Below the pieces are notes generated by a model that worked only from the letters and a program-made list of their open reading frames with translations, made no database searches and had not been told where the DNA came from. The position numbers were made by a program, and so were the translations under genes. A DNA stretch of 64,000 nucleotides from Lenzites betulinus (taxonomy: Eukaryota; Basidiomycota; Agaricomycetes; Polyporales; Polyporaceae): contig JABYQU010000047.1 in the NCBI GenBank assembly GCA_022264855.1, forward strand, positions 62,001 through 126,000, in the 5' to 3' direction. Shown here one piece after another: positions 20,100-32,400 of this stretch (position 1 is its first letter; every line of letters begins with the position of its first letter).

Positions 20100-20566
20100 G
20101 AGGTGTGTGCGAATGAGGCCGGGAGGGAGATGGGTAGGTGTATGGACATGCGTCGGGTCTGTGTACTACGATGGACAATGCCAAAGGACTTTGCCGTAGC
20201 ATCGATATCCTGGTGTCTTGAGGCATGTCATACAGCCATGTATGACACCATCGTATGTGAAACTTGAAGGTTAGGTTGAGCTGAGCAGCTAATGTGGGCA
20301 CTGCTGAGAATTTCAATTCGGATACCGCTGTCGCATTCTGCCAGTGCTAACAAATACATATACTCTATAAAAATACACTAACTAATGTACTGTAATCCAT
20401 GTAGTCCCCAAGGAACAGACCGAAAACCCAAGATGATTGTACAGATATGAGAGCCCAGAGGAAACTACAGAGCGTAGGATAGCGTACTGTGGCGAAGAAG
20501 CGTCGTCCCTTATCGTAACCTTCATATTCGTCGTCAGTGTGGCCCAGAAGCAATGGCCCCGTAACA
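20100..20566. other. Convergent intergenic region
   Basis: Lies between the 3' ends of the secreted-protein gene and the zinc-finger gene. AT-richer than the flanks; no gene seen. Confidence 0.5.
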
Positions 20567-21839
20567 TCAGTGCCCGCCCACAGCCTTCGCCCAGCACACT
20601 GCGATATGCCGCACACACGCCGAGCGCCGCTGCTTCTTCTCCGCACCGCAGACCGGGCACTGGTGGCGCACGCCCACATGCACGTTCAGCACATGCCGCC
20701 CGAGGCTGTCGAGCGACATAGGCTGCACGACGCCGCCCCGCACCCGCCCCGCGCAGTCCTTGAAGGGACATAAACACAAACATCTGCGGGGATCAGGGCA
20801 CGCGCGGCCGGCCGCGCAGATCTCGTCGTGATGCCTGTTGAGGAAATGTCCCCGCCAGGCCGAGTCCGTGATGGGCAGGGAGGCATCGCACGAGGGCATG
20901 CGGCATTGCAAACCCTCGTGCGGTACAACGACGATCGGTTCTGGAGGTACGGCGGGGCCTGCAGCTGTTGAAGCGGTGGAAGAGGGAGGGGAAGAGAAGG
21001 GCGTGTGCAGAGGGGAGGTGTAGGGCAATCGGGTACTCGCGGCGCACTTGCTTTTCTTCGGTGGTTTGCTCCAAATTTCTTCGTCCGGTATGCGATGTTT
21101 CCGCGTGCAGGGCCGCTCTTGCACTGCTACCATGCTCACGTCAGGCCTGTAGGGCGGGGGAGTAAATTGTCAGCGGACAGACATGGGCGCTCTGAGGATA
21201 AGGCGTACCTCTCCAGCCCTTCGTCCCAAGGATGAGCGCCACTAGTACTCGGGATGTGCTGCGTGGCCTGGGAGCCTACAGGGGGATCCTGCCCGTCCCA
21301 ATACGCCGCGTCTGCTGGCGCGGCGGAGCCCGAGCCATATATGCCATCGAACGCATCGAGAAACACTTCGAACGACGCGAAGCTCGGAATAGGTGGGGCA
21401 GGAGGGAGGTCTGTCACGTCCGAGAACGTGACGAAAAGCGGCCCTGGAGCGCCCATGCTCGTGATCGCAGGACGCACGTGATCCATAAGGACCGCGTCGT
21501 CGGACAAATTGCGGTCGGACGACGCGTCGAATACGTCCTCAGCAGCGGCTGAAGACGTACAAGGGGAGAGGGACGCGTCAGGAGACGCGTCGTTTTGCGT
21601 GCCGGACGCGGTGAGATCCCAGGGGGTACGCCCCTCCTGGTCGGCCTCCCAGAGGGCCATATCGAATAGTCCAATGAATTCGCGATCGAAGTCAGTGACA
21701 TCGAGCACGCTGCCGCTGCATTTTCAGACGTTGTAGTAGTGAGCACGGATGAGTGTTGCGGATGAAGACGCTTTCACCTCGAGCAAGATCCCGCCAGCGG
21801 GAAGAAGCCTGCGCAGTCCGAGTAGGCCATGGAAGACAT
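20567..21839 (-). CDS. C2H2-like zinc-finger protein, putative transcription factor
   Basis: Three exons (21839-21778, 21709-21209, 21146-20567) give 380 aa; phases are consistent. The N-terminal half is acidic and Ser/Asp-rich (FVTFSDVTDLPPAPP), like an activation region. It is followed by a basic KHRIPDEEIWSKPPKKSK stretch that could be a nuclear localisation signal. The C-terminus has three Cys/His clusters: CRMPSC with RGHFLNRHH, CPFKDC with GRHVLNVH, and CPVCG with ACVRHIAVC, where the last ligand is Cys instead of His. The arrangement resembles agaricomycete C2H2-like proteins. Target genes unknown. ATG 21839 was chosen because its exon splices in phase; the following exon has no in-frame ATG until well inside. 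Confidence 0.75.
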
Positions 21840-22881
21840 GTTGTACAGCAAAGGTCTAGAAAGATCGGGATAAGATAGTGCAAGCTGTCACGCTAAACGT
21901 CCGCCGATTCAGCGGAGAGGAGGGGCAGGGTGATAGCGGGGGAGAGCGGAGGACAGGGGGAGATGATAGGTATGGGTTTGAGAGAGGCAGCAGGGCGGGA
22001 AGGTGTATTTTATACGTCGAGAGCAGAATAAAGGAACGAGGCGGCACATGTGCAGTTCCAAACTAGCAGGAACCATACGTACCTCCATCCAATCGCTGAG
22101 CGCGACCTGCAGCACGCTTTGCCTCGAACATTTGCCACCCGCCCACAGAGCAAAGCGTCCTCAAACTAGCGCCGAGAGCGATGGTAGATACGCTTGGACG
22201 TGCCCTGGCGCGCGCAATTCCGCTTTCCTCCCCTGGGTTGGGTTCGCCCAGATTTTACAGCTGCGATTATATACGCTTGCTCACGAGATCAAGGCTAACC
22301 CAGCCCACCACCCGAGGAGGTGCGGCAGGAGGGACAGCGGCTGGAGGGCTGGATTGTGTGGCTATTCGCTGCTAGATGTGATCACGTGACGCCGACGTCA
22401 CAGCCCTTTGTTCAGCGAGATCCGGTATTGCGGAGTAGTAAATTCAAGAGGAGACTTAGCTGCTCAATGTTTGCCATGGGGCGGAGACCGGAATGTGGGT
22501 AGAACAAAGAGCGATGGTGTGCGCACTTTTGTGACGACGGCAAATGCGCCTGCAGCCTTCTCAACCTGGCGAAAGCGTCGTCATCACCAGTTGTGCATCT
22601 GTTCGTCACACCAGGGAGACGGGCACAGGTAAGTTCGTTGTGAGTTTGTGCCTTCAGACAGATATGTTCAGTCTGAAGAATGAGGGCATAGCTATGCGGA
22701 CGGAGAAGTGCTCATATATCGATAGGGCGCCGAGCGTACCTATCGCGTTCCAGCAGGTTTGTCTGTGAGATATTGCCACGTTAGCGCGATTGACATGGCA
22801 CGACTGATACTCGGGTGGGATAGAGAAGCGATAGAATAAGTCCAGAGAATAAACAACAGGTATAGTAGTACAGCGTCCATA
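21840..22881. other. Intergenic region upstream of the zinc-finger gene
   Basis: Contains the zinc-finger gene promoter and leader and the 3' flank of VPS26. A purine-rich stretch at about 21915-21970 and a TATA-like TTTTATACG near 22009 are visible. No coding sequence. Confidence 0.45.
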
Positions 22882-24181
22882 TCAGTTCTGGTAGATGAAA
22901 GTCAGCGGTGACGATTAAACCAGACTAAGCAGAGCGACTCACTTCTGGTATCCGGAAAATGGTGATTTCCTATACCCGACATCAGGAAGAGAACTGGACA
23001 AAGGACTAGCCGCTCTTACCTGCTGCTTGAAATACCGCCGGTTTTCCTCGTCAATGAGGACGAGGTTTAGGTAGTATCGCGTACTGAACTTCTTGTTCAC
23101 ATCCCGGAACGTTGGCGTAAGGTCGAACCCACCAAGGAACAGCCGTATTGGTATGGTTTCGCCTGAACAGACAGACAATTTAGCCGTACTTTCCAAGCAA
23201 GGAATACAGTGCACGATACCTCGTACGGGAGCACCGTCCATGATTTCAAACTTGGTAATGGTCTCCGACTCATTATACTGGTTCGGCGGCGCGCCTGTCG
23301 TTTCGCGACGGATGATCGACAGTTCCATATGCTTAATCTTGATGCGCACGAGCAGGAAGTAGATCTTGCCAACGATGACGTCCTTCAAGTGGTACCTGTA
23401 TGGTATGTGAGGATGGAGGTGTGTCGGAGAATGCTAGTCAGTACGAACTTGGACTTGTTGTACTCGAACTCGATGTGCAAGCAGTCCTCGATACCGACCT
23501 CCATCTTGATGGAGTTGTTGCTGTCAGGAGGCATTCGGTAGGAGTGCACCCAGATGTCCTTGTCCTTGGTCACGTCGGCTATCCTTCGCGATATAGTAAC
23601 CTTGATGAAGTACCTAGCCCGCACCGGTAAGCGAAGCACAACCTACGTCCACATGAACGCGACGGACCGCAGCTTGACATTGATGCCCTGGTAGCTCTCG
23701 TACTGCTTCTCCACGTTCTTGAACTGGAAGTCAAAGGTCTGCGCTTGTCGCATCTCTCCTGGTGCTGCCAGTTCTTGTGATAGGGAGAGGAATTCATGAT
23801 GGTTCCCTCGGTCGTAGAAAAGCTCTATCGGCACCCCTTAATTGCTGGCCTTCGAACTAGACGGTCGCGACGCGCATACACACCGATACTGCCAATGAAC
23901 TCAACCTTGATGCCTTCGTGTGCCAGTTTCTTGCCGTCGCGTACGCGCACAGTGACCTGTGAGCAGCATCTTTCAGCACACGTATCCCTGTGGTCGTTCC
24001 AGTGGAAACATGCGGCTCATAGCCACAACCATACCTGGCCAGTAATTGACTCTCCGTCGTAGTAGACTGGGCATGAGATGGCCTTGTCCTTCTCCCCCTT
24101 GACGTCCACCATCTTCCTCTCCTCCTCGCCCTCAAGCTTGACGTCGACATCGACCGGGGAGGCAAAGAAGTATGCAGCCAT
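22882..24181 (-). CDS. VPS26: VPS26, retromer arrestin-like subunit
   Basis: Eight exons join to 297 aa: 24181-24035, 23956-23884, 23824-23668, 23613-23449, 23395-23220, 23162-23020, 22969-22943, 22887-22882. Recognised by sequence: [37 protein letters not shown], the [25 protein letters not shown] segment and the [12 protein letters not shown] block, all hallmarks of Vps26. It joins Vps35 and Vps29 in the retromer core that sorts cargo from endosomes back to the Golgi. The last coding exon may be only two codons (AAC TGA) after a consensus intron at 22888-22942. Without that splice the protein ends after a few different residues at 22925. Intron 3 has a weak GTCCGT donor. Confidence 0.93.
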
Positions 24182-25240
24182 GATGATGGAGAGGACAGAG
24201 TCGCGCAGCTGTTGCGGGCGCGTACCGCCCCTGACAAGCTTGTCAGTGTCACTGCCGCGGACCGCGACTTAGACGCTCACTCGGCAGATGCCGCTAGTCC
24301 TCCCCAGTCCTCCCCGCACGGTAAGCTTGATCGTGACTTGGCGGCAACTACTCAGCCCTTAAGTACTCACTGCTCAGGACCAGTACTTAGTATTCGGAGT
24401 CGGTACTCAAGTACTCATGTCTTGAACAAACAGCTTCGAATTAAAGAGTCACCTCGAGCTCATTAATATTGCTTACAATAGTGGAGCCATATGGTACTAG
24501 TACTATCTCATAGCTCCTGGTTGAACGAAACGCGAGACTCTGCAAAAAGGCTGCGCAGTGCGTCTTGCTTCTCTCCGCAGCAGTGTGCGCCCTCAAAGGC
24601 GAGAGACACGGTGGAGTGTATCTGGCATAAAAGTGGTTGTGCGCTCTATGCATAGCACCGTGCCAGTGTAATCACAGGCATAGAATGAACCAAACCACCT
24701 CCCGCCGGCCTCCAGCACCCTGAATCGGACTCGCGGCTACTTGCATGTGCTAATAAATATGTGTCAGACTCTGCAGATAATCGCTTTGTGATCTCTGATC
24801 TCGTGTCACCGCTCACCGCTGGCAACACATGCATGTACAGGTATACATACCCTCACGGCAGCCGTGGACAAGCACCTGGTGTCTATTAATGGGAGGTAAG
24901 CGCTAAGCGCTGATGAATATGTTCCGCAGTTACCGATTACATACAAGTGACTGCATATGATGAAACAACCCTATTGACCTCTTCTGATGGTTCTACATGT
25001 CTGTGCGCTGGAGTCACTGCATGCCGACTCACATAGAAGTACTGTCACCGAGGATTCGGGAGCACTTCATGAAACTGGGGAGACAGTAGGGACAGAGTAA
25101 CACACCATGACACCCCTTCTGCCAACGCCTCGGAAGATTGATATAAAAGACCAAGGGGGTAATATGCTTGGACAGACATACTACAGTGCATCCCCCAAGC
25201 TCTTCGCAACCTACGACAGGACGTTTTCTCTTCCTCGACA
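24182..25240. other. Divergent intergenic region
   Basis: Holds the promoters of VPS26 (left) and the secreted protein at 25241 (right). At about 24358-24420 the motif AGTACT/TACTCA recurs several times (for example GTACTCAAGTACTCATG). No gene seen. Confidence 0.45.
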
Positions 25241-25744
25241 ATGATGCCCTCCCTTCGTGCCACGCTTGCCCTCGTCATCCTGGCGGAAAGCATTATTTGT
25301 GGGGCCACCCCAGTTACCCACAACCTTGCGCCGGCTTCAGAGCTGTTGCCCCTCCTCGTCCCGGTCACCACGAAGTCACCTGCGATGGTCATCACTCACA
25401 CAAACGTCACCTTCCCGTCTGAGGTCGCCAGCTCCGAGTCGCAACTGGCTCCGCGTCGTGACCCAGTGTCAATAGCAAACTCTTTGATTGCCTGTACCAA
25501 CGATGACTGCAATCTGAAAGCTGAAAGCTGCACGCAAGTCCACCTGGACGGAATACCGAAGGACTTATGCGAGCTCATCGACGCCGGCCAGTCGTTCAAC
25601 TCCATCCTCGTCACTGGCAAGCTTACCACGCCTGGCCAGCTCAACGTCGGAAGGGTGGGGTGCACTATTCTCGAACCGGTGCCTTTATCCCAGTGCTTTA
25701 CCATACCCGACGGCCTCGGCGTGTCGGTCTTCAAATTCATCTAG
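25241..25744 (+). CDS. Small secreted cysteine-containing protein, 167 aa
   Basis: Intronless frame from ATG 25241. The N-terminus MMPSLRATLALVILAESIICG is a good signal peptide. The mature part has six cysteines (IACT, DDC, ESC, DLC, VGC, SQC), compatible with three disulfides, and an N-glycosylation-type NVT. No known domain is recognised; size and layout fit a fungal small secreted protein. Start chosen as the first Met before the hydrophobic core (the next Met is adjacent). A TATA-like ATATAAAAG lies about 100 bp upstream. Confidence 0.75.
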   Translation: MMPSLRATLALVILAESIICGATPVTHNLAPASELLPLLVPVTTKSPAMVITHTNVTFPSEVASSESQLAPRRDPVSIANSLIACTNDDCNLKAESCTQVHLDGIPKDLCELIDAGQSFNSILVTGKLTTPGQLNVGRVGCTILEPVPLSQCFTIPDGLGVSVFKFI

Positions 25745-26961
25745 TTCACCCCGGGCAAAACCAGCCCACTGGAGCCAGTATTACCGGTGAGCTCTCTCCC
25801 ACCGCGTACATGTCAGTTTCGTTCGATGTAATGCTGACTATGAGTCGACTGAAGCCCCGTTAACACTGCGAACCGGCGGAGGTGGTGGAGTGGAGATACC
25901 GAGGAGCCTAGCCCGATGATTACACGCGTTGTATACGAATCAGTGAGACTTGACACATTCAGTACAGTTGTTGGTTAGATTGCGCCTGTGCCCCGCGCCG
26001 GAAGTTGCGGCAAAAACAAAAACCCGAATACCAAGGAAGTGCCGCCTAGACATCGGCGTAGACCTTGCAAGTATTAGAAGTCACTTCGGAGTACACGACT
26101 GGACGCGCTCTGCCCTGCTTTGGCTGGACTCCGGATTTTTCAGTTCAGAGACGGGCCGCGGCGCGCAGGAAAAGCTTCAATATTATTGCGGTTCGTGTAA
26201 CCTTGCACGCAAGGTAACAAAACGGGTTTGCAACGTACGCGTGACTTGTCTCCTTTCCGGAGCAATATGGCGAGGCGTGTGACGCGGACATATATACTCA
26301 GTGGTACTACTGGGTCGGCAGCCTGATATGCAAGCGCCCATATCATAGCCTAAAGAGGAAGGCGCTGAAAAGCACTCTTCAACTTGCTTCAACGCTTGCT
26401 GATCCCGCGACTCCGAAACAGTTATCGCACGGCATTCCTCGACATGCTGCTCCGCGGCTCGACAACAACGCCTCTCCTGGCCGCGTATGTCGCTGACGTT
26501 TTCGCATTGTGCGAAACCACCCCCCTCCTCATCCTCGACGCCCCTTCACACGGGGCAGCGGCGGCTACTGTCACAACGGTGCCTCCCTAACGAATGCCCA
26601 CAGGATGGTCGCTACCTATGAACTGCATTGGTGCGAGGTGTGTGATGTCCGTTCCTTCCCTCTCAGAAATGGTGGAGAACCACCACGGATAGGCAAAGCA
26701 GGTTACCTTATTGGGGTGCCGCTTGCTAGACGACCTCGTTACCTGCCGCCGCTATGAAAGCATACATGGCTGACTGTATTTGCTCACAGATATGCTCTGC
26801 GTCGCACTCCAGCCCCATATCGTCCATAGCTTACAAGGCCGAAGTGCACAAGATTAGCTAGCACTATCTAAGTTGGATTCGTGATCTTTTAGTATTACGT
26901 CACTAGCACATACAGGATATTCTAGTTCGAACGTTGTACACTGTTAATTGATCAAAACCCT

Positions 26962-26981
26962 TCTCTCTCTCTCTCTCTCTC
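26962..26981. repeat. CT microsatellite
   Basis: About ten CT units in a row. Confidence 0.9.
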
Positions 26982-27023
26982 ACTCAACATGCACGACTGG
27001 AGCTGGACTTCTGTCGAGAGCCT

Positions 27024-27065
27024 GGCTACCAGGTTGGTTCTGGTGGCTACCAGGTTGGTTCTGGT
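27024..27065. repeat. 21-bp tandem duplication
   Basis: Two perfect adjacent copies starting GGCTACCAGG, 27024-27044 and 27045-27065. Confidence 0.9.
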
Positions 27066-27164
27066 CCTCAATCCCGCTTAGAAGATATACTTAACAAAGC
27101 ACCTCAGTGAGAGCTTTGTTCTCTATCATCGCAGTCGCATGCTTTTCCCCAGCATGTCTCCGGT

Positions 27165-27209
27165 CCGGAACAGGAGACCAGTTCAAGTCATAATCCAACC
27201 CTGTTCCGG
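27165..27209. repeat. Inverted repeat
   Basis: CCGGAACAGG at 27165-27174 and its exact complement at 27200-27209, with a 25-base loop. Additional GGTCCGG matches lie outside the stem. It could form a hairpin in RNA. Confidence 0.8.
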
Positions 27210-27445
27210 TCCTCCGGACCAGAGCCAGGGGTAATTGCCCGTCGTGGATCTTGAAGTTACTAGTGACTACCAAGTACTAGTAGTACTAGCTAGTACTGTG
27301 ACCGCCGTGTGCAATTAGCAACAAATGTTCTCGCAACTGGGTGCTACATCAAAAACGCCGCGGTCCATTCACATCATATTCTCGTGAGTCTCAGTTGACT
27401 CTTATCTGGTTCCACTATGGTAGTCATGCATAGTTCTCATCGGGG

Positions 27446-28073
27446 TCACTTGCAGTTGTCAATGACGCCAAGACCGGAAGACTGGGCGACGGCGAGTTCA
27501 GCCAATGCGGCCTTGAGCGTAACACCCGAAGCTCCAGAGCTGCGTTTTTCCGGAGGTTTGATTCAGCAATCATTCCTGCGTGATACTTTTCATGACCACT
27601 CACGCTGAGATACCCGCCAGCGTACTGTGAGCATTGGTCAAATTCCCTATAACGTCCGTGCGCGCCGCAGCGGGGGCAGTCTGACCCTCCAGCAGGGCCT
27701 TTGCAATAACGCCGATAGCGTCCTGGGCACCGGTGATAGAGCTCTCGACGGATTGGACGTCCGCGGCAGCCGCAGAGTCGCTGTTCAAATAGCCATTTGT
27801 CAGGGATTCGCGGCAATATGTGTCATGGAAGACATACGATGCCAATTGGCTACCAAGCAACTTCAAGGTTCCCTGCGTGGTGGCAAGCGCGGCGACTATC
27901 CCGAGGCGGTCGACATTGCACTGCAAGTCGCCCACTTGACGTGCAGCGATCTCAGTGGTGGGAGCTGTATTTACGCTCAGTGAATGGTGCAGAAAACGCT
28001 GAACAACAAAAAAGTTACTGGCGTGGACTAGGGCTCCAGCGAGGAGTGCCAGCGCAACAGTGAAGAAACGCAT
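27446..28073 (-). CDS. Small secreted protein, paralogue of the gene at 19431-20099
   Basis: Exons 28073-28019, 27964-27838, 27780-27604 and 27539-27446 give 150 aa. The signal peptide is MRFFTVALALLAGALVHA. The mature part follows the sister protein closely (EIAARQVGDLQCNVDRLGIV, GAQDAIGVIAKALLEGQ, ending DNCK). All three introns interrupt the same codons in the same phase as in the sister. The copies are about 7.5 kb apart and in inverted orientation, so this is a local duplication that went through DNA, not RNA. Function unknown. Confidence 0.85.
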
Positions 28074-29487
28074 CTCGTTCAACGGGAAGAGAAATACTAC
28101 AGATTTGGCGCTGTAAGGCTGAAGGATCGAAAGGCAGCACCGGGCTGGCAAGAGCGTAAGAAGAGGTGAAGTCGAATGCAGCTTTCAACATACGCCCTGG
28201 CCTCTTTATAGCCCGCAAGCGGCACCCCGACTGCAAACCCGCCATTAGGACATTCACAGGGCCAGCGACCAAGCAACACCTTGCGTGTGGCAGCTGTACA
28301 TGTGAGTGATCCGCCCTCTTACTTTCAGAGCACGCAGCTACGGGGGCGTTCATTCAGAGCCCTTCGATGTCACACCATGCGCGGACCGGTGTGGACGTGA
28401 TAGAACTCCCGTCATAATATCCAGGTACGTGAGAGGAACCTGATGGCGTGCACAGCTCCGGGTTGGCGTCGGGTACATCTTCGCTGCAGTCCAGCTTCTT
28501 GAACTGGACACGGGGTCCGTTCGAGTTCAGCAAGCCTGCCCGCCAACACCGGGCTGTCAAGGGCCTCCACCTGGAAACGACGGAGAGATGTCAACGGTAT
28601 GGGAAAATGGAGTTTCCTATGGTGCCATACGACGTCTAGCATACGGGCCACAGGACCGGGTGTGGTTTCCTGCTCAGAAGCGTCACGTTGACGCAAGAGT
28701 TGATAGTTGTTGCCCTTTGGCGCATAGTAGCTGGGTCCGCCGAGTCCGCTATACTTTTGTATGTCACGCCGTCAGTGTGAGTCGGTGAGTCGGTGCGTAT
28801 CTGACACTCTTCGCGAAGGAGCTCGACGACGAATCTCTCTATAAGACTTGTCAGGCATAGTGTTGTTATATCAGCGACACGCCCGCTCGAGGTAACGCGG
28901 ATATACACGTACTCATTGTACGAAATGATCTCATAAGTGGTGCTGCGTTTCCACGGTGTGTGTGAATTGGCACTTTACCTCCGCATGTATCGACGGGTAG
29001 AGTCATGGATATGGGCATCTCGGCCTCTAGAATATCTCAGGGCCCGGGCAGTGCAATTTTGGCAGAGTATGTTTGACGTGATCTTCGCGCTGCAGCTTCT
29101 TCATCGGCACGATATTTCCACGCGCTGATTCCAACGCTACAATGCTTAGCTTGCAATACACAGACCAGTACGTACTGGCAGAATACTATAGAGCATAAAT
29201 AATCCGATCCCGACGAATGGACCACAGCGCTATGTAGACTGAAGTCATCGTTCTGAGAGGGATCGACATAGGGGGATCGCAGTACAAAGTACTTCAGAGA
29301 CATCAAGAGGGGGACAGCCGAACCAAACGGTGGATACACGGGACTGTTGTTACAACCATACACTACACCGCCATGCATCAGGAATAGACCGCGCCCGACG
29401 CTCAAGACAGGACAACACCGCCCATGCCACACATGTACACGGCAGTCCCTCTGACGCACAACCTCGAGTAAATATCAAAGGGTCTCC
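28074..29487. other. Intergenic region with a possible unresolved minus-strand secreted-protein gene
   Basis: On the minus strand, 28560-28354 ends in a protein-like frame with spaced cysteines (KKLDCSEDVPDANPELC, SSHVPGYYDGSS), and 28930-28790 reads NEYVYIRVTSSGRVAD. I could not connect them with confident introns or a start, so this may be a small secreted-protein gene or a relic. The rest up to 29487 shows nothing. Confidence 0.3.
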
Positions 29488-32400
29488 TTACACCTCCTCA
29501 AACACGCTCGGCCTCACCACGTCGACTGCCTCCCTCGCTGGACTGTTCGCCAAACGCTCCGCCGCGGCCTTCGCACGTTTAGGGCTGTCAACAGGACCGG
29601 CGATGCTCCGACCCTTCGCCAAGACGTGCCCGAGCTCGACTTGGACGCTTTCCCGCGCGAACGCGGAGCGCTGCGAGGCCGACACCGACCGCTCGAGGGC
29701 GCTCCCCAAGCTTTTCACGCGCACGAGCTGGCCACCCTGCGCCACGGACGCGGAGAACATGTTCTCCTGCTCCGCCTGTGTCGCCTGCACGTCTGCAACC
29801 GCCGCCACGGCAAGCTCGAGAGGCGGCGGGCGCCGTTTGCCAACTGCGGAGAGCGAGCGCGCGCGCTTGGCGGGCCACCGCGCGGCCGTGTGCGGGGGCG
29901 AGAGCGGCGTGGGGAGCGACTGCGTGGCCTCCTGCTCGGACAGGACGCGCGTCGGCGTCACCTGCGCCTTCTCGAGGAGGTCCTGGTACGCGCGTTGCGG
30001 CGTGCTGGGCTCCGATGGGCCTTCCACCTCTTCTGGCACGTCCGCGAACGGGATGGGCTTGCGCAGGGCAGAGGGGGCTCGTTGCACTACCGCTGCGTTG
30101 GCGGGCATCGGCTCGGCCTGGTCCGTGACGAACTCGGTGCGTGATACCTCATGCGAGAGCATGCTCCGAGGGCGGGGGCCCGTGGCGAAGGGACGCGCGG
30201 GAATGCCGGGGAACTGTGCTGCGAGCGCATGCACTTCCGACGCGGTCGTGCTTGAGGACAAGCCACGATCCTTGCGGCTGAGCCCGCCAAAGCGCTGTGA
30301 CGCAGCGGACGGGAGGTCGAAGGACGCCGCAGTGCCGGGCGTGCCGATCGCGTGGAAGCTCATCGTGCTCGGGGGGCGGCTGTAAGTCAGGGTGCTGTCG
30401 CGCGGGTTGTAGCTGATCATGCTGTCGCGCGCGGCAAGATTGTAGCTGATCATGCTATCGCGAGCGGAGGGGTCGTAGCTCATCATGCTGTCGCGCGGGA
30501 AGCCGTTGTAGCTCGCAACGCTGTCGCGCACCGATGGCTGGAAGCTGACGCCGCTGTCACGCTTACTATAGGCGGCAGGGCTGGGGGGCCTTTCTGTTGC
30601 CTGGCTGACGACGCTTGCGGGCCTGTCATGCGTGGTCACGCTCTTCGAACGGGAGTGACCACTTGCGACAGACTCGTGGGTGGATGCAGGGCGTATGGGG
30701 ACGGGAGGTACGCCAGGAGCGGGTGCGCCCTTGTATGCCGGGAGACGGGTGAACGAGGCCGAAACGTGGCTGAACGCTGGCCCTTGCGGTTCGTCGAAGT
30801 TACCAGGTAGTGAGCGTGCGCGCCCATGATCGCGGAAGGGGTCGGTGACAAGGTCGAGGAACTCCAGGTTGGAAAGTCGACGGAGCTGCAAAATGGGGAG
30901 TCGGTCCTGGCGCATGTAGACGGTGACGCGCTCGCGTTCAGGACGCGGGAACGCCGGACGGGGGCGCAGGACAGGCTCGAACTCAGTGGCGATGACGTCC
31001 TCAGCCTCGTCCTGGAAGACTCCCCCCTCGTCCTCCTCGATTGTGTTGTTGGCAATTGGCCATGACTTGCGCTTCGAGGATCCAAAAGAAGACGTGGAGT
31101 CGCGTACACTTGAGCCCTTGCTCTTCCGGCTGCTCGTCCTGATCGACATTGAGGGGCGGCCGGTGAGCATGAACGTGAGGCTGCTCGACTTGCGTGCGGA
31201 GAGCAGGCCCGGGGTCGCACTACTTTCCTCGATCTTCTCGTTCGCGACGTACTTGAAGTCGCGGCGCATCCAGGACGGATCGCCGAGCTTGATGACCGAG
31301 TCGTGCTTCGGCACCACCGGGTTCTCCGCGTCAAAGTCATGGCCGCCGATATGGCGGAATGTGCTGAAACGCGGGTTCTGGATCATAGCGCGGAGGGCCG
31401 ACTTGCGGCGGCGTTTGTGCTCACTGGGGCTGTAGAGCTGGAAGTCCTCGACGGTGTCCACGCTGCGCGGGTGTAAGTGACTGCTCATCAAACGGGACGG
31501 AAATGCACATACCCTTTCACAATGCCAATGATCAAGCATGCGTGCGCGAGCATCCTGATCAGCCGCCGGGCGAACGCGATAGCGAAGCCGCCCTGCGCGA
31601 AACCGATGGCAGTTTCAATTGCACCGAGCTTAAGTCCCGCCACGATCCAGCCAAGGCCGCGGAACACATGCGCCTCGAGCTCCTTCTTCTCCGTACTCTC
31701 GAGGGTGCGGTGGTGCGAGAACGCCTTGACGAGCCGGAAAAAAGCGATGCAGAAGTTCAGGGCCTGGAAGGCGGTCAGCAACCCGAGTGTCACGTCGCTG
31801 AGAGCCGTCTCTATCGTGGAGTTGGTGAAGCCCACGCCGAGGACGACGGGTGTTCCATCTTGGCCGCCGAAGCTCCCTGTGCACGCGTGCAACGTTCAGT
31901 GGGCGAGTTTATGGTATGTTGAAGGACTTACGGTAGCTGATGCTGATGAAGGAGCCGACCTCGTTCAGCACGAGGATCAGCGGGATGAATGCGAGCAGGA
32001 TATATTTCGCGAGCGACTGGAGTCTGACGGGAAGGGAGGGCACGAGCTCAGTACTGGTGAGAAGGTACAGAGACAAGGTGTACAGGAAAAGAGGGAATAT
32101 CGAGGTGACGCCTATAATTGCGTGAGTTGAGTGTCCTATCGAAAAGCTAAAACACCGACCGATGAAGATGTCCAAAGACCGGAAGGCGTCTAGGGAAGAT
32201 CCAAGGGTGGAGAGGGTATGCGTGAAGAGATCTAGGAGTGAGAGGAAGAAGTAGACGTAGATCTCTATCGCAAGGAGCATGTGCTTCCTATAAGTGCAGA
32301 ATCAGTCAGTGTACGTTCCACGATATCGGCGTGCACTGAGAACCCTATGACAGTGAATAGCATCCTGGCTTTGAAGTTTGGAACAAACGCGTAGTGTACT

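Larger units (their letters stand above)
25745..27445. other. Convergent intergenic region with simple repeats
   Basis: Between two 3' ends. No credible gene; short open frames here lack coding character. Contains a CT microsatellite, a 21-bp tandem duplication and an inverted repeat, listed separately, and AGTACTAG-type repeats at about 27270-27300. Confidence 0.45.

Noticed and set aside
26384..26757. Short plus-strand frames between 26.4 and 26.8 kb.
   Set aside because: No signal peptide, domain or splice partners; chance frames.
29330..30385. A 351-codon plus-strand frame under the 7-TM tail.
   Set aside because: Shadow of the minus-strand exon; no start context and no conserved sequence.
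30390..30560. Regularly spaced repeats as a CRISPR-like array.
   Set aside because: The repeats are in-frame codons of the RDS-SY protein motif in a eukaryotic gene.
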